64,000 bases of DNA from Brachynemurus nebulosus (Eukaryota; Arthropoda; Insecta; Neuroptera; Myrmeleontidae): contig JAPWDM010000005.1 in assembly GCA_035578155.1 (NCBI GenBank), positions 14,660,832-14,724,831 of the forward strand, in the 5' to 3' direction. A model generated the notes under the pieces. It saw only the letters and a list, made by a program, of their open reading frames with translations, ran no database searches and had not been told where the DNA came from. Each line of letters opens with the position of its first letter. The first letter of the stretch is position 1. A program made the position numbers and the translations under genes. Below, in pieces: positions 1 to 10,434 of the stretch.

Positions 1-26
1 TTTCTGTGACCCCACGAAATGTTTTT

Positions 27-294
27 CTGGGTGGCGATCGACCTGGAAAACCTGGAAAAGTCAGGAAAGGCGAGAGTGTCAACTGATAGTTTTTCTAAAA
101 AGTTTTTTTTTTTTTTTTTGCTCTTCAGTTGTATTTTTTGCCACTAACGAGCAAAAAAAAGGGGTCGGCAAAAAACTTTATTTTTAGAAATTATTAACAT
201 TTAAACAATATTTTTTCAGAGTAGGCCCTGGAATTTTATTCAGAGTCAGGGAAAAGCCAGGGAATTTTGAAATTGGTTTTCAATCGCCACCCTG
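27..294. repeat. Dispersed repeat with short inverted ends, in an upstream intron of the checkpoint kinase gene
   Basis: The ends are imperfect inverted repeats: CTGGGTGGCGATCG at 27-40 and, reversed, CAGGGTGGCGATTG at 281-294. The interior repeats phrases such as CTGGAAAACCTGGAAAAG and CAGGGAATTTT. A related stretch lies at 52066-52540. I see no clean target duplication. The rest of 1-991 shows no coding exon and is probably intron, because the exon at 992 opens in the last base of a codon. Confidence 0.55.
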
Positions 295-991
295 TTTTCG
301 CGACCCAAACCTTGAGAATCACTGTTATATATCAATGGTGTTCAGCCATTTTTACTATGCGAGTTCTTAAGTCAAAATCACCAAATTCGCCCAGGAAATG
401 TGATTTAATTTCCGTCGGCGATTTTTCTGTGGTCTCTACAATTCTTGATTTTGTCAAAAATGACAAAATACTATCGAAAATTTATCAGTAGCTTCAAATT
501 TTATGTTTCCAGCATCAGAATGACGATTTTTGAAGCCTTTAAAAAAATTTAGTGTTCGTGATGACGTCATCAGGATCATTTTTTTTAATTAATAGTTTCA
601 AAAATGATACGAGTCAGATCTGTTAGTAAAATATGGTTAATATGAGTGTCAAAATTTTCATTTGGAATTTTTCATTTGGAAAAAAGACCAAGTTTGTTTG
701 GAAAATATGACATTTTCTGGGTGTGTGTTAGTTTATGTAAATAAACGCATTTTTTTTGTCAAATATTTTGATATTTATTTACCATTTGGCTCGCTGACAC
801 AAAAATTTGGGAATCCCTGATATACATACACTATACTTCTTATATAATGAACTTCCGGTTATAAACGATCTCAAAAAAGTTTCGATAGTAAAATTCGATT
901 ATAGTGAACTTTCTTCGGTTACGTTTTTGAAAATTTTAGAGGTAATATATTGAAAAATGATTAGTTATTGATGAATATGTTTGGTGTTTAG

Positions 992-1997
992 CAATTTTAC
1001 GTTAGCTGTTGGGCGACACGTTTTACAAGGTGGTACAGACAAAAATCAACTAGAAGAGAAACGATTAGCGTTAACGTCCCTACGACCATATAAATATAAA
1101 AACCGTAGTGTCGTTCCAAGTCAACGTAGTGGTTCAAATGTAGTCGATTATTTACCAGGAATAGTAAAATTAGCCGTAGAACCTCATCGAAATCATAATT
1201 ATCGAGTAGAAGTTTACCAGGTGAGTACTTTCTTTAAAAAAGTCTTAAATATTTTATTTAAATAATAAAAAAAATCATTTAGGATGAAGAAGAAGAATAT
1301 CCTGGTCCCAGCCAAGCGGCTGTAAAACCAAAAAGTATTTTAGACAGTGTTACAAAACGTGAAGCTGTTCATAAAGAAAACATGTTAAAAGCAGGACCAT
1401 GGAATGGTGCTCTGTCAAAGAAGAGTATATTACCTAGTTCTAGTTTGAAATTTACAGGTAAATTTACTAGATTGGTGACGCAGAGCTTCTCACTCGCGCC
1501 TCGGGTGGTGAAATTAGAAACTGTATCAAGTAAAACATGTATAAATCTAGTAAGTCGCACATAATTTTTGTAGAAAACCTATATTTCTATTACCAATTAA
1601 ACATATACGTATATATGTTTTACTTGATACAGCTTATAACTGTACCATCAGAGGCGCTCGCGCAATCTTTGCGTCGCCAGTAAATTATTTTAACACAAAA
1701 AATTTAAAATCCTTGCCATTTAAAAGAGCCATTTTTTTAAAAAAATTAATTTTGACATTTTCTATATAATGCCCGTATTACACTATGCAAGATTATATGC
1801 AAGCAATAATTGCATAGCAACAATAATTCAAAATTAAAAGACATTAATGTATTTTCAGGTAAATAAACATTATGACGTCACATATGCGCTCGAGTAATTT
1901 CGTAAACTGTCGGCCTGTTATCGGTTCTAAGTTTAAAAATTTATTTTTAATTTAAATATTACTTAAAAAATAAAGTAGTAAAGAGTTTTCTTATAGA

Positions 1998-2084
<87 letters not shown>

Positions 2085-5000
2085 TTTCCACTTATGACAA
2101 AAAAAAATTTCTTCAAAAACCCTATTATATTAACACAATACAGCCCGAGCACTTTCACAGTAAACTTCCTCAGAGTCCGACAATATTTTTAAAAAAACCT
2201 TATATGAGAAAATACACATTGATATTTTTATCAGTAACACATACAGTATAGAGAAGCTACATGATCTTTGAATTACGACACTAGCATTCATGGTAGCTAT
2301 ATTTAGCATTTTTTAAATGAAATAGTTTAATGTAAGTAGGCTGTTTTGAATTTAAATGTTTGTCATTTTTATGCAAAATGTCAAATAGCAAAAATACAAT
2401 TATTATAAAAAGCGGTTTTCGAGATGTCCAAGTGGGTGATTTATGTAATTCTTGTTACAAAAAAAGAAAAAACTTGTGTCAAAATGGTCATGTATATATG
2501 ACATTCAAGAAATAACCGGTGTACCAAGTGTCATAATGGCCAAAGTTATGCGACAAACAAATATAAAACTTTAATGTAATGTAACTTGTATTAAAGTAAG
2601 TGGCTAATTATGCATTTTTTTTTAAATATTTAATTTAAAATTTTAATAATAAATAAATATTTATCTGAGCGGGTACAATGTTGCATTGGACGTAGTGAAT
2701 TTATCTGTTGTATTTAAAACAACAACAATAACTTGTAAAAAACTTATAAATTGACTTATAGAGACGTCACTAGTGGCAATGCAGGTTCTCTGTATTTACT
2801 TTATTTAATATTTATATGTTAAAAAATTATAAATATTAATAAAAAGTAAATAATTAATACAAAAATATAAACTTGTTAATGAATTTATGTGAAAATCTAT
2901 GGTTACAAAAAATTTGCGCTGACGTGCTCACGCATGTACTTATAAAATTATTGGCTACGTTCGAGCAGAAAAAATTCTTTAAAGCGCTTTAAAGCAAAAT
3001 GGCGATTTACTAAGAATAACAAAGCACCAAAAAGCAAAATGTCATCGTAGATATTTAAACAAAATAACCTCAATAAGAGTTATTCGTAAGAAAATTTCTT
3101 ATTTCTTTTATATTTTAAACAATATGGATAACATTATAGGTCATATTATTGAAGAATCATCAGAGTAAACAACAATATGGCAGAATTTTGTAATTTATCG
3201 CAGTAAAATTTAAATTTGGTGTAAGACAGAACTACATGTCACTTGATTTCTGTCCAAGCAGAAAATTAATCAGCAATATGAAGCGGCTTGAAGCGCTTAA
3301 AGAATTTTTTTCTGCTCGAACACAGCCATTGAAAAAGGCGCCACTAGTCTTTATGCAGCTTCTTTATACAGTTAATAATATAAAATATTTTTAAGTGTTT
3401 TGTTTATTGATTGATTGACTCTAAAAATTGATCGTTATCGGTCTCTGCGGTTGTAGTGATTATTTTCAGATGCCGAAAACGTGGGCAGTAAAGTGTTAAT
3501 TTAGACTTCTAATCAACAAATCTACCGATTTAACTATTTTTCTTTTTTTTTAATAATAATGTAAACTCGTTTATTAGTACAAACTAGTTAAGTTAAATAA
3601 AATATTTCAAATTACATTTAAATAATGTTTTAGTTCATGAAGATGATTCTGAACAACAACAAAATTCTGATAAGCAAGATCAGGCAACTGCAGCAAGTAC
3701 AGTACAGCAACCGGCGCCAGTCAATTATTTTGCCGATTTCAATTTCGAATTGTACATACCGGAGCCAAATGATAACACAAAAATATCACAGTACAACATT
3801 AACGAAGTGTACGCCGACAATACCGAGTACAGTCTTGAAGAATTGTACGCCAGAAAGTATTACCCGTTGCGTAAGAAATCCGTTATGATTGAAGATCATA
3901 TGTATACGGAAACATCCGTGCCACAAACACAAGAATACAACAGTGCAGCGTATGGAGCTGTCAACGATCATGAACTGCTGACGCCAACAAATCAGTACAG
4001 TAATCATGTACAACCGACTGTGGAACAACATTCCACAAGCGGTGGCCATACAACCACCCCCCTTAAATTACGCTTATCCGTGTTGAAAGTTTCGTCACCG
4101 TTAGATCCAGTCGACAAAAGAAAAGCCGTTTCATCAAATCTAACGCAAGCATTCAACAATTCAACAACAAATCATCACTCGCAACAACATAATTTACCAC
4201 AAAATACCGCCGAGGAGGTTGCTAAAGCCGTTGAAAGTATATCGTCTACTTCGAAACTTTGGCACAACGACGCAACCAACGCCCTGAGACCAATGGAAGT
4301 TCGTAACGACAGTATCACCACCTATACAAAAGAAGCGATGTATGAAGTGAATAAATTTTGGGGCGATGGCCAGTATTCACTAGTGGAACAACAAGTGAAA
4401 CCAGTCACAAACGTAACTAATTTTCAAGTGCACGAAGATAACACCCAGCACACATATCTAGTTCAACAAAACGATCAACCATTTACCGTATACACCGAAA
4501 ATAGTGACACAGACATTTATAAACAACCTCAAGTTCCAAACAATCAAACCGGTTGTAAGATGAAACCCACTTATTACGCAAATGAATATCAAAATCACAA
4601 CCAAAGTACTCATTCAATTCCTCAAACACCACCATCACAACAAATTCATCATTATCATCAAATGAATCAACATCAACATCAACTGCAACAACAGCATCAA
4701 CAACAACAACAGCATCATCAACAACAACAACAGCATCATCAACAACAGCAACAGCAACATCATCAGCAACAACAACTTCATCAACCAACAACAATGTCAA
4801 ATCACATGAATTACGGCCATCAACAACTGCAACAAAACAATCAGAGCCCATACATGCACCCCCAGTATCAGGAACAGAACGTCCTCAACACTTCCAATTA
4901 CGAAACTGTAAATACTGAAATGTTCAACTGTTTCAACATAAAAGCGGCTAGCACACCCTACGAGCAAAAAATGCAATCACATCAACAACGTAATTATCAA

Positions 5001-8000
5001 AATATGTCCATGCATCAACATCAACAACAACAACACCAACAACATCAACACCAACAGCAACATCAACATCCGCATCCTCACCACTACTCTCCACAACAAC
5101 CCACACTACAGCAACAACAAGTTCCTGTCAGCTATTCCAACAGTATGTACGCAAATCATCACAAAATGATGTCACCGCAACCGGAGCATAATCAACACGC
5201 GCAACATACTCAGCACACTCAACATGCTCAGCATAATCAGCACGTTCAGCACGCTCATCATTATCAGACGAATGTTTCAATGATGAATCATCATCATTCG
5301 CCGCATTATACTCAGCAACAACAACAACATCATCTTCAACAACAACAGCAGCAACAGCAACCCAATACAACTGTTAATAATCACTCCGTTCGACAAGAAC
5401 TTTTCCCGCCGTATTCAAAACCCGCGAACATTGTCCCAACGTCAACAGTTCAACAAAATCATAGCTACGAACATCATCAACAACAATCTCAACATAATTA
5501 CATGCAACACACGCAACAGAAACAATTATTGTACTCGCCACAACAATCACAACAATTGCAACAGTATTCACAACAACAATCTCACCAACAACAACAATCA
5601 CACCAACAACAACAATCACAACAACAACAACAACAACAATCACAGCAACAACAACAACAACAGGAACCACAACAACAACAACAACATAGTATAGTAAAAT
5701 CGATCGATTCCAATAAACAACTTTCAGTGATTGAAGAAGAGAATTCAAAAGAGTGCCGTTCAACTTCTGGCGTTTCAAACGGCAGTGTTTCACCGGTTAT
5801 CACTACAATGAAAAGTACTCACGAAAATTTACCGGTGATTAAGGAGGAGTATCATGTCGGAGCCAGTCGTGATACTTGCGGTATGGAGTATGAAATTGGC
5901 GAGGCAATGTTACAACTTAGTCAAGAGATTTATTTAAATGATCAAGCCGAACAGGATCAATCCGATTACATTACAACAAATAAAAGTCAACAGAATTACT
6001 TACAGACAAATGAACTTTATCAAGATCAAAATAGTAAACATTCGTCGGATAGTATGGGCGATGGTAGCTATACTAGTCCCCATAAAGAGGACAACAATCA
6101 GGAACAAATCATGATGGAGTGGGACGAACAAAATAATTCGGTTGATTATGCAATCGGTTGTCAAAATTTATCAGCCATTCTGGCGTCGGAAAAACCGGTC
6201 GATCCATTCGATTCGAAAGTAATCGATTGTCTGTTGAAGAAGGCACGTTTCCCGAATGTGCGACATACTGGCGAGGGTTACATTAAAGTACAACAAATAC
6301 CAAAAATTTCACCAAAAGAGACGATTTTCTTAAAGAATGATAAATACTTAATTGATAAAGTGTTGGGTAAAGGAACGTACGGTACGGTTGTCAAAGCGAC
6401 TAATTTAGTGGATGGTGCTGCTGTAGCGTTGAAATTTCAAAAGCCGGCTAATTTTTGGGAATATTATATTTGTCAGGAAATTCAGCATCGTATTAAAAAT
6501 TCAATGTTGGTTAGTATTTATTTAATTGTAGTAATTGTTTCTAAAAAAGTAACTTCTAATTTCTTAAATTTATGTAGACCGTTCATTAAAAGTTTACCGG
6601 CTTCTAAATACAGGGTGTAACAAAAATAAGTAAAAAAATTCGGGTTTATACTATTTAAATTTTTTTAATGCGCTGAAAAATGAGGTTCTTTTTCCCACTA
6701 CAAAGAGTTTTCCAAATTTAGTCAAATACTACTGCCAGACAATAATTTGAAGTTATAAATTACCAAAAATTTGGTAACCAAATTTTGCGTCATACCCAAA
6801 TTATTTTCTATTAAAAAAATTATGTTTCATTTGAAATAAGGAAGTTGATATCTTCCTATAAATATTGGAAATGATAGAAAGTTAAAAATTATTATTTAAA
6901 ATGTCAAATTTTTAACAAATTGCGGGCAACCTTGTAGTTTTCTGTGATTGGGGGAAAGCGACAGAGTTGAAAGCATCGAAATCCTAAAAATTTACTATTT
7001 GAAGGCCGTAAATTTTTAATGAACCGTTTACGTTCATAATAATTAAAATTTTTTTGTTCTGATTCTAGCTTAGTTCGTATATGGATATATCAAAGATATA
7101 TTTTTGTAAAAATTCATCATTATTCATGTATGAATTCTCAAAATATGGATCACTTTTGAATGTTGCGAATAAAGTGAAAGAGGTGACCGGTAAATTAATG
7201 AAAGATATTGTCACCTATCACTTCGTCTATGAAATGATTCGTATAGTTAGCGCGTTACATCAATGTCAGATTATCCATGCTGACATAAAACCTGACAATT
7301 TCTTAGTGATGCGTTTGTAAGTATATTTTCTATTAATTACTATCATATAGTCCGAGAGCCCCCGTATGCAAAACCTATGTATCAGATACATGAACGATTT
7401 TTTGTGAGTTTGATTTTGCCCACATGATAAAAATCTGACTTCACTTCCGGTTATGGTTTTGTTACACCAAAATGAAGGTTTCGAAGTGCAAAATAAAAAT
7501 AGCAGGGCTGCCAGCCCTTAGTAATTTGCAGTAACACTGAGGCTTGGTAGCCTTCGATATTTTTATTTTGCACCTCGAAACCTTCATTTTGGTGTAAATA
7601 CCATCAATGTACTTGATGACATAATAAAACCATAACCGGAAGTGACGTCAGATTTTTATAATGCGGGCAAAATATGACAATTCTAAAGGGGGTTCCCTTT
7701 AGATTTGGGGTAATACTGCTTACTCACAAAAAACCGTTCATGTATCTTTCCGCACGTAAAGTAAATCACACTTTCCGCACGTAAATTGACAATAAAACAC
7801 CCAAATTTAATTAAAACACGCAAAATCGTCTCTTGATTTTTCATTTAATAAATATCTTACTATATTTCTGTAAAAACCACTAACAAAGTACATAATTTAA
7901 ATATCTAATTAAAATAAAAAAAAAATTATTGTAAAAAGTAATAAAAAATCGTAAAATAATAAAGAAAATAGTATGTGCAACTCATGCAGTGTTGTCGATT

Positions 8001-10434
8001 GCCCGCTGAGCAAGTGAGTGCACTTACTTCGGTTGTGCGCTCAACTTCACTCTCATGAGTAATCGACAACTTGCCGCATCTGAATGGAGAAGTCTTGTAG
8101 TGCGGTAACTGGTGAAAAAATTTTTGAAATCCGTTAACAAATAAAAGAGAAATAGAAGATCAAAGTTTAAAGCGGAATGATTGATTTAGAGCGGAAATCT
8201 TAGAGCGGAATATCCGCACAATTGGACACCGAGTGTCTTTTATCATTGAGGAGAGTAACATAGTTAACGTATTTACCAGCATTATAAAAGTTCATTAAAA
8301 AAGACTCCTTGCTCAGTTTGCAATCCGATAGCAGAGATGACGTCACACATCTATACCAGATGAAATAGGTACTATTTGTGTAAAGTGCAACTTTAAAGTC
8401 CCGTAATTTCGTTAATTGTTGAGATACCTTAAGGACGTTCGTGCGTCAAACCTAATAGTAGATAAAAATTTTAATTTTAGAGAATTGACAAGTTCAATTA
8501 CATAGTTATCTTCATAGATCATTTCTTAAAGTAATAAATTGATGATTAAAAATCAAATTTTTAACACAGAGCTATTAGGAAAAAATATTCTAAACAGCAT
8601 TTTTTCATTTTAAAAATTATAGTAAGTATATTATAAGAGTAGATACCATAATAAAAAATGTTTAAAAATATTCTTTGAAATATGCAATTTATATAATTGC
8701 ACAAAAAAAATCGTGTTGAACGTTAAAATGAAATATTAATTATTGAAATTAATATTCGGGTAGATTTTGATGTGTAAACGTACATAATATACATACAAGG
8801 TCAAATCAGACTACTAAATTTCAATCAACAACTGTGTATGCATTGATGTCATAGATCAGTACATAGGTGGTACGTATAGCAATCACCCATATACACGACA
8901 CGAAATGACACATGAACAAGTACAAGCTCTGTATGCATAACATACAGGTATAGTGTTTCGTGGTAGCTACATAACATTATTCTGTAGTGTTTTGTGGACG
9001 CGCTCGAACGTCTTCAATTTTTCTTTTACATTTTTGTTTGACTTTATTTTAATTTTTATTTTTACCCATGAAAAAAAATTTGGTAGACTTCTCCATTGTA
9101 ATAAACTATATGTATATTTATTAACAATTTGGTCTCTTGTTAATAATCAGCCAAATTTTAATATAAATAACAAACAAATATTTTGTTTTATTTTATTTAG
9201 GCCACCGGACAGTGAACGTTTATCGTTACAATTGATTGATTTTGGATGTAGTATTGATATGACATTATTTCCGTCTGATATGTGTTTTTATAAAGTGATT
9301 ACCACGGAAGATTTCACCTGTACAGAAATGCGAGAAGGTAAACCGTGGACTTATCAAACCGATCTCTATTGTTTGGCTGCAACTGCATACGTACTATTAG
9401 TGGGCGAGTATATGCGAGTTAAAAAGATAGACGGCGTTTGGACGATATCGAAGCGATTACCACGGTATTTTTAATTGTATTAAATTATTATTTGGTTTGT
9501 TTTCGTTTATTTTTGAATGATATTACCCATAATCTAGTTGGGGATACAGGAGTTTGTCCTACGCGGCGTATAGCCGAATGAGTCATTTGACCGAAACGAC
9601 AAAAGTCCGAATAGTCATTTAGTCGAACTGTCATTTAACCGATGCGACAAAATACCGAAAAAGTTATAATTCCGAATGGTCAAATTACAGAAACGACATT
9701 TGACCGAATGGACATTAATCCGAAAAATAAATGCATATGCAGCTGTTGGTAATGAAGCAATTTATTAACCATGGACAGGAAAATAATTTTAAAATTTCAA
9801 TTTTGAAGTCAATATTATTTTTATAATGTTACATTTATAAGCCTTTCATTATAAATATTAACATTTATTATGTTTCTTTTTATATTCAATAGTAAAATGC
9901 ATTAAGTATTTTAACGAAATAAAAAGTTTAAAACAGCTGCATATGCATTTATTTTTCGGATTAATGTCCATTCGGTCAAATGTCGTTTCTGTAATTTGAC
10001 CATTCGGAATTATAACTTTTTCGGTATTTTGTCGCATCGGTTAAATGACAGTTCGACTAAATGACTATTCGGACTTTTGTCGTTTCGGTAAAATGACTCA
10101 TTCGGCTATACGTCGCGTAGGACAAACTCTTGTATCCCATCTAGTTGATCTTGTTTACTTAATTTATTAAGAAGATTTAATTAATAACGAAAACAAACTT
10201 GTAATATGTAATCAAATAAGTGATTGTACAAATGTAAAAATGATTTTTTTTTTTAGTTATATTAATTTGGAACTTTGGAAGCCATTTTTTCAACAAATGT
10301 TAAATATTGAAAGCTGTGATTCTTTACCAGATCTGTCATCAATGCAAGCACATTTTCAAAGTATACTGAATGAAAGACATAGTGATTTAGCGAAAGAATT
10401 ACGGACTTTAGCTAATATTATGAACGGCAGATAG
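992..10434 (+). CDS. BubR1: BubR1/Bub1-type spindle checkpoint kinase (3' part, six exons)
   Basis: Exons read as 992-1220, 1283-1457, 3634-6509, 7069-7316, 9201-9464 and 10257-10434, all with GT/AG ends and matching phases. They give 1322 codons before a TAG stop. The N-terminal Mad3/TPR domain must lie upstream of the window. In order: a post-Mad3 segment; a KEN box in the context HKENMLKAGPWNGA, like the second KEN box of BubR1; a GLEBS motif for Bub3; a His/Gln-rich stretch; two LxxIxE motifs; then a Bub1-family kinase with GKGTYGTV, the lysine in VALK, HADIKPDN and DFG. Family members sit at kinetochores and, in the mitotic checkpoint complex, restrain APC/C-Cdc20. KEN plus GLEBS plus LxxIxE favours BubR1, but an unsplit Bub1/BubR1 ancestor type is possible. 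Candidate poly(A) signal AATAAA at 10585. Introns hold several transposons. Confidence 0.93.
1373..1381 (+). other. BubR1: KEN box of the checkpoint kinase
   Basis: Codons aaa gaa aac give Lys-Glu-Asn inside HKENMLKAGPWNGA. This closely resembles the second KEN box of BubR1, which contacts Cdc20/APC-C as a pseudosubstrate. The first KEN box would be in upstream exons not seen here. Confidence 0.85.
1461..1686. repeat. Foldback MITE abutting a 5' splice site
   Basis: The left end AATTTACTAG at 1461 and the right end at 1686 (reverse complement AATTTACTGG) bound a hairpin-prone element. It has matching internal arms: ACTGTATCAAGTAAAACATG near 1520, and its inverse near 1615. It begins three bases inside the intron, so it overlaps the GTAAAT donor at 1458. 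Related fragments occur near 13765-13800 and 29300-29370. Confidence 0.65.
2001..2077. repeat. (TA)n microsatellite
   Basis: An almost pure TA dinucleotide run in the large intron 1458-3633 of the checkpoint kinase gene. Its length is likely to vary between individuals and to be hard to assemble. Confidence 0.97.
2953..3327. mobile_element. MITE with long inverted ends and a probable ATT target duplication
   Basis: The left end GGCTACGTTCGAGCAGAAAA and the right end (reverse complement GGCTGTGTTCGAGCAGAAAA) match with two changes, and the match continues into AAATTCTTTAAxGCGCTT. ATT flanks both sides (2950-2952 and 3328-3330). No coding potential. It lies in the 1458-3633 intron. Confidence 0.75.
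3801..3860 (+). other. BubR1: GLEBS motif (Bub3-binding) of the checkpoint kinase
   Basis: The translation NEVYADNTEYSLEELYARKY has the GLEBS signature: a hydrophobic/acidic lead, then an EE pair (EYSLEEL) followed by a basic-aromatic tail. In Bub1 and BubR1 this motif binds the Bub3 WD40 propeller, which carries the kinase to kinetochores. Confidence 0.85.
4630..5690 (+). repeat. BubR1: His/Gln-rich low-complexity coding stretch (about 350 residues)
   Basis: In frame with GLEBS upstream and the kinase downstream, this stretch is dominated by CAA/CAG and CAT/CAC codons. It has runs of Q5-Q7, HHQQQQQ units, and near 5189-5265 an array of three-residue QHx units. Mixed CAA and CAG codons show it is not a pure triplet run. 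The open frames in the other five frames here (poly-Val, poly-Cys, poly-Asn) are shadows of this composition. Confidence 0.95.
5721..5846 (+). other. BubR1: Two LxxIxE motifs (PP2A-B56 docking, KARD-like)
   Basis: LSVIEE (5721-5738) and LPVIKE (5829-5846) both fit the LxxIxE consensus used by the BubR1 KARD segment to recruit PP2A-B56. They lie between the His/Gln stretch and the kinase, as KARD does in BubR1. Nearby Ser/Thr residues could tune binding by phosphorylation. Function is inferred from the motif and its position. Confidence 0.7.
6510..7068. other. Intron of the checkpoint kinase gene, no feature seen
   Basis: The donor GTTAGT follows a complete codon, and the acceptor TTCTAG at 7063-7068 restores phase 0. 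A second AG at 7072-7073 would break the frame. I see no repeat with clear ends here. Confidence 0.7.
7384..7747. repeat. Large foldback (hairpin) element
   Basis: The two arms are near reverse complements. AGATACATGAACG at 7384 pairs with its inverse at 7747. ACTTCCGGTTATGG pairs with CCATAACCGGAAGT, and CACCAAAATGAAGGTTTCGA with its inverse. A short spacer around 7510-7545 separates them. It is non-coding and lies in the 7317-9200 intron. Confidence 0.8.
7748..8115. repeat. Dispersed repeat with an internal GTCGATTGCCC hairpin (reverse copy)
   Basis: This is the reverse complement of much of 41880-42325. It shares TTTCCGCACGTAAA, the AAATATTTATTAAATGAAAA core reversed, and a stem-loop built on GTTGTCGATTGCCC (8005-8030) and AATCGACAAC (8062-8071). 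A third partial copy is at 20973-21186. It abuts the preceding foldback. I see nothing else in 8116-9200 beyond AT-rich intron. Confidence 0.7.
9541..10138. mobile_element. Foldback/Mutator-like element, 598 bp, with 9-bp target duplication
   Basis: It starts GGGATACAGGAGTTTGTCC and ends in the inverse (GGGATACAAGAGTTTGTCC). It is flanked by ATCTAGTTG on both sides (9532-9540 and 10139-10147). Arms of about 200 bp are close to perfect inverted copies and are built from degenerate repeats such as CCGAATRGTCATTT and ACCGAAACGACA. The spacer of about 190 bp is AT-rich and non-coding. Long TIRs with internal subrepeats and a 9-bp duplication match Drosophila FB and Mutator-like elements. It sits in the last kinase intron. 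Confidence 0.88.

Larger units (their letters stand above)
6334..10434 (+). other. BubR1: Bub1-family kinase domain, spread over four exons
   Basis: Glycine loop GKGTYGTV at 6366-6389, ATP-site lysine at 6432-6434, catalytic HADIKPDN with Asp at 7282-7284 and Asn at 7297-7299, and DFG at 9238-9246. After DFG, FTCTEMREGKPWTYQTDLYC matches the unusual Bub1 activation region. The C-terminal exon (LWKPFFQQMLNI onwards) matches the Bub1 tail. All core catalytic residues are present, unlike the degenerate human BubR1 kinase, so activity is plausible. Confidence 0.9.

Noticed and set aside
559..572. TGATGACGTCATCA palindrome as a CRE/ATF regulatory site
   Set aside because: TGACGTCA-like words recur many times in introns and repeats of this window, so a single site cannot be argued from sequence.
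4483..5803. Long reverse-strand and shifted-frame open frames (poly-Val, poly-Cys, poly-Asn) across the checkpoint kinase exon
   Set aside because: They follow from CAA/CAG-rich coding read in other frames. They lack domains, and the + frame is anchored by GLEBS and the kinase.
7081..7320. A separate small kinase gene
   Set aside because: It is one exon of the checkpoint kinase; phases match the exons on both sides.
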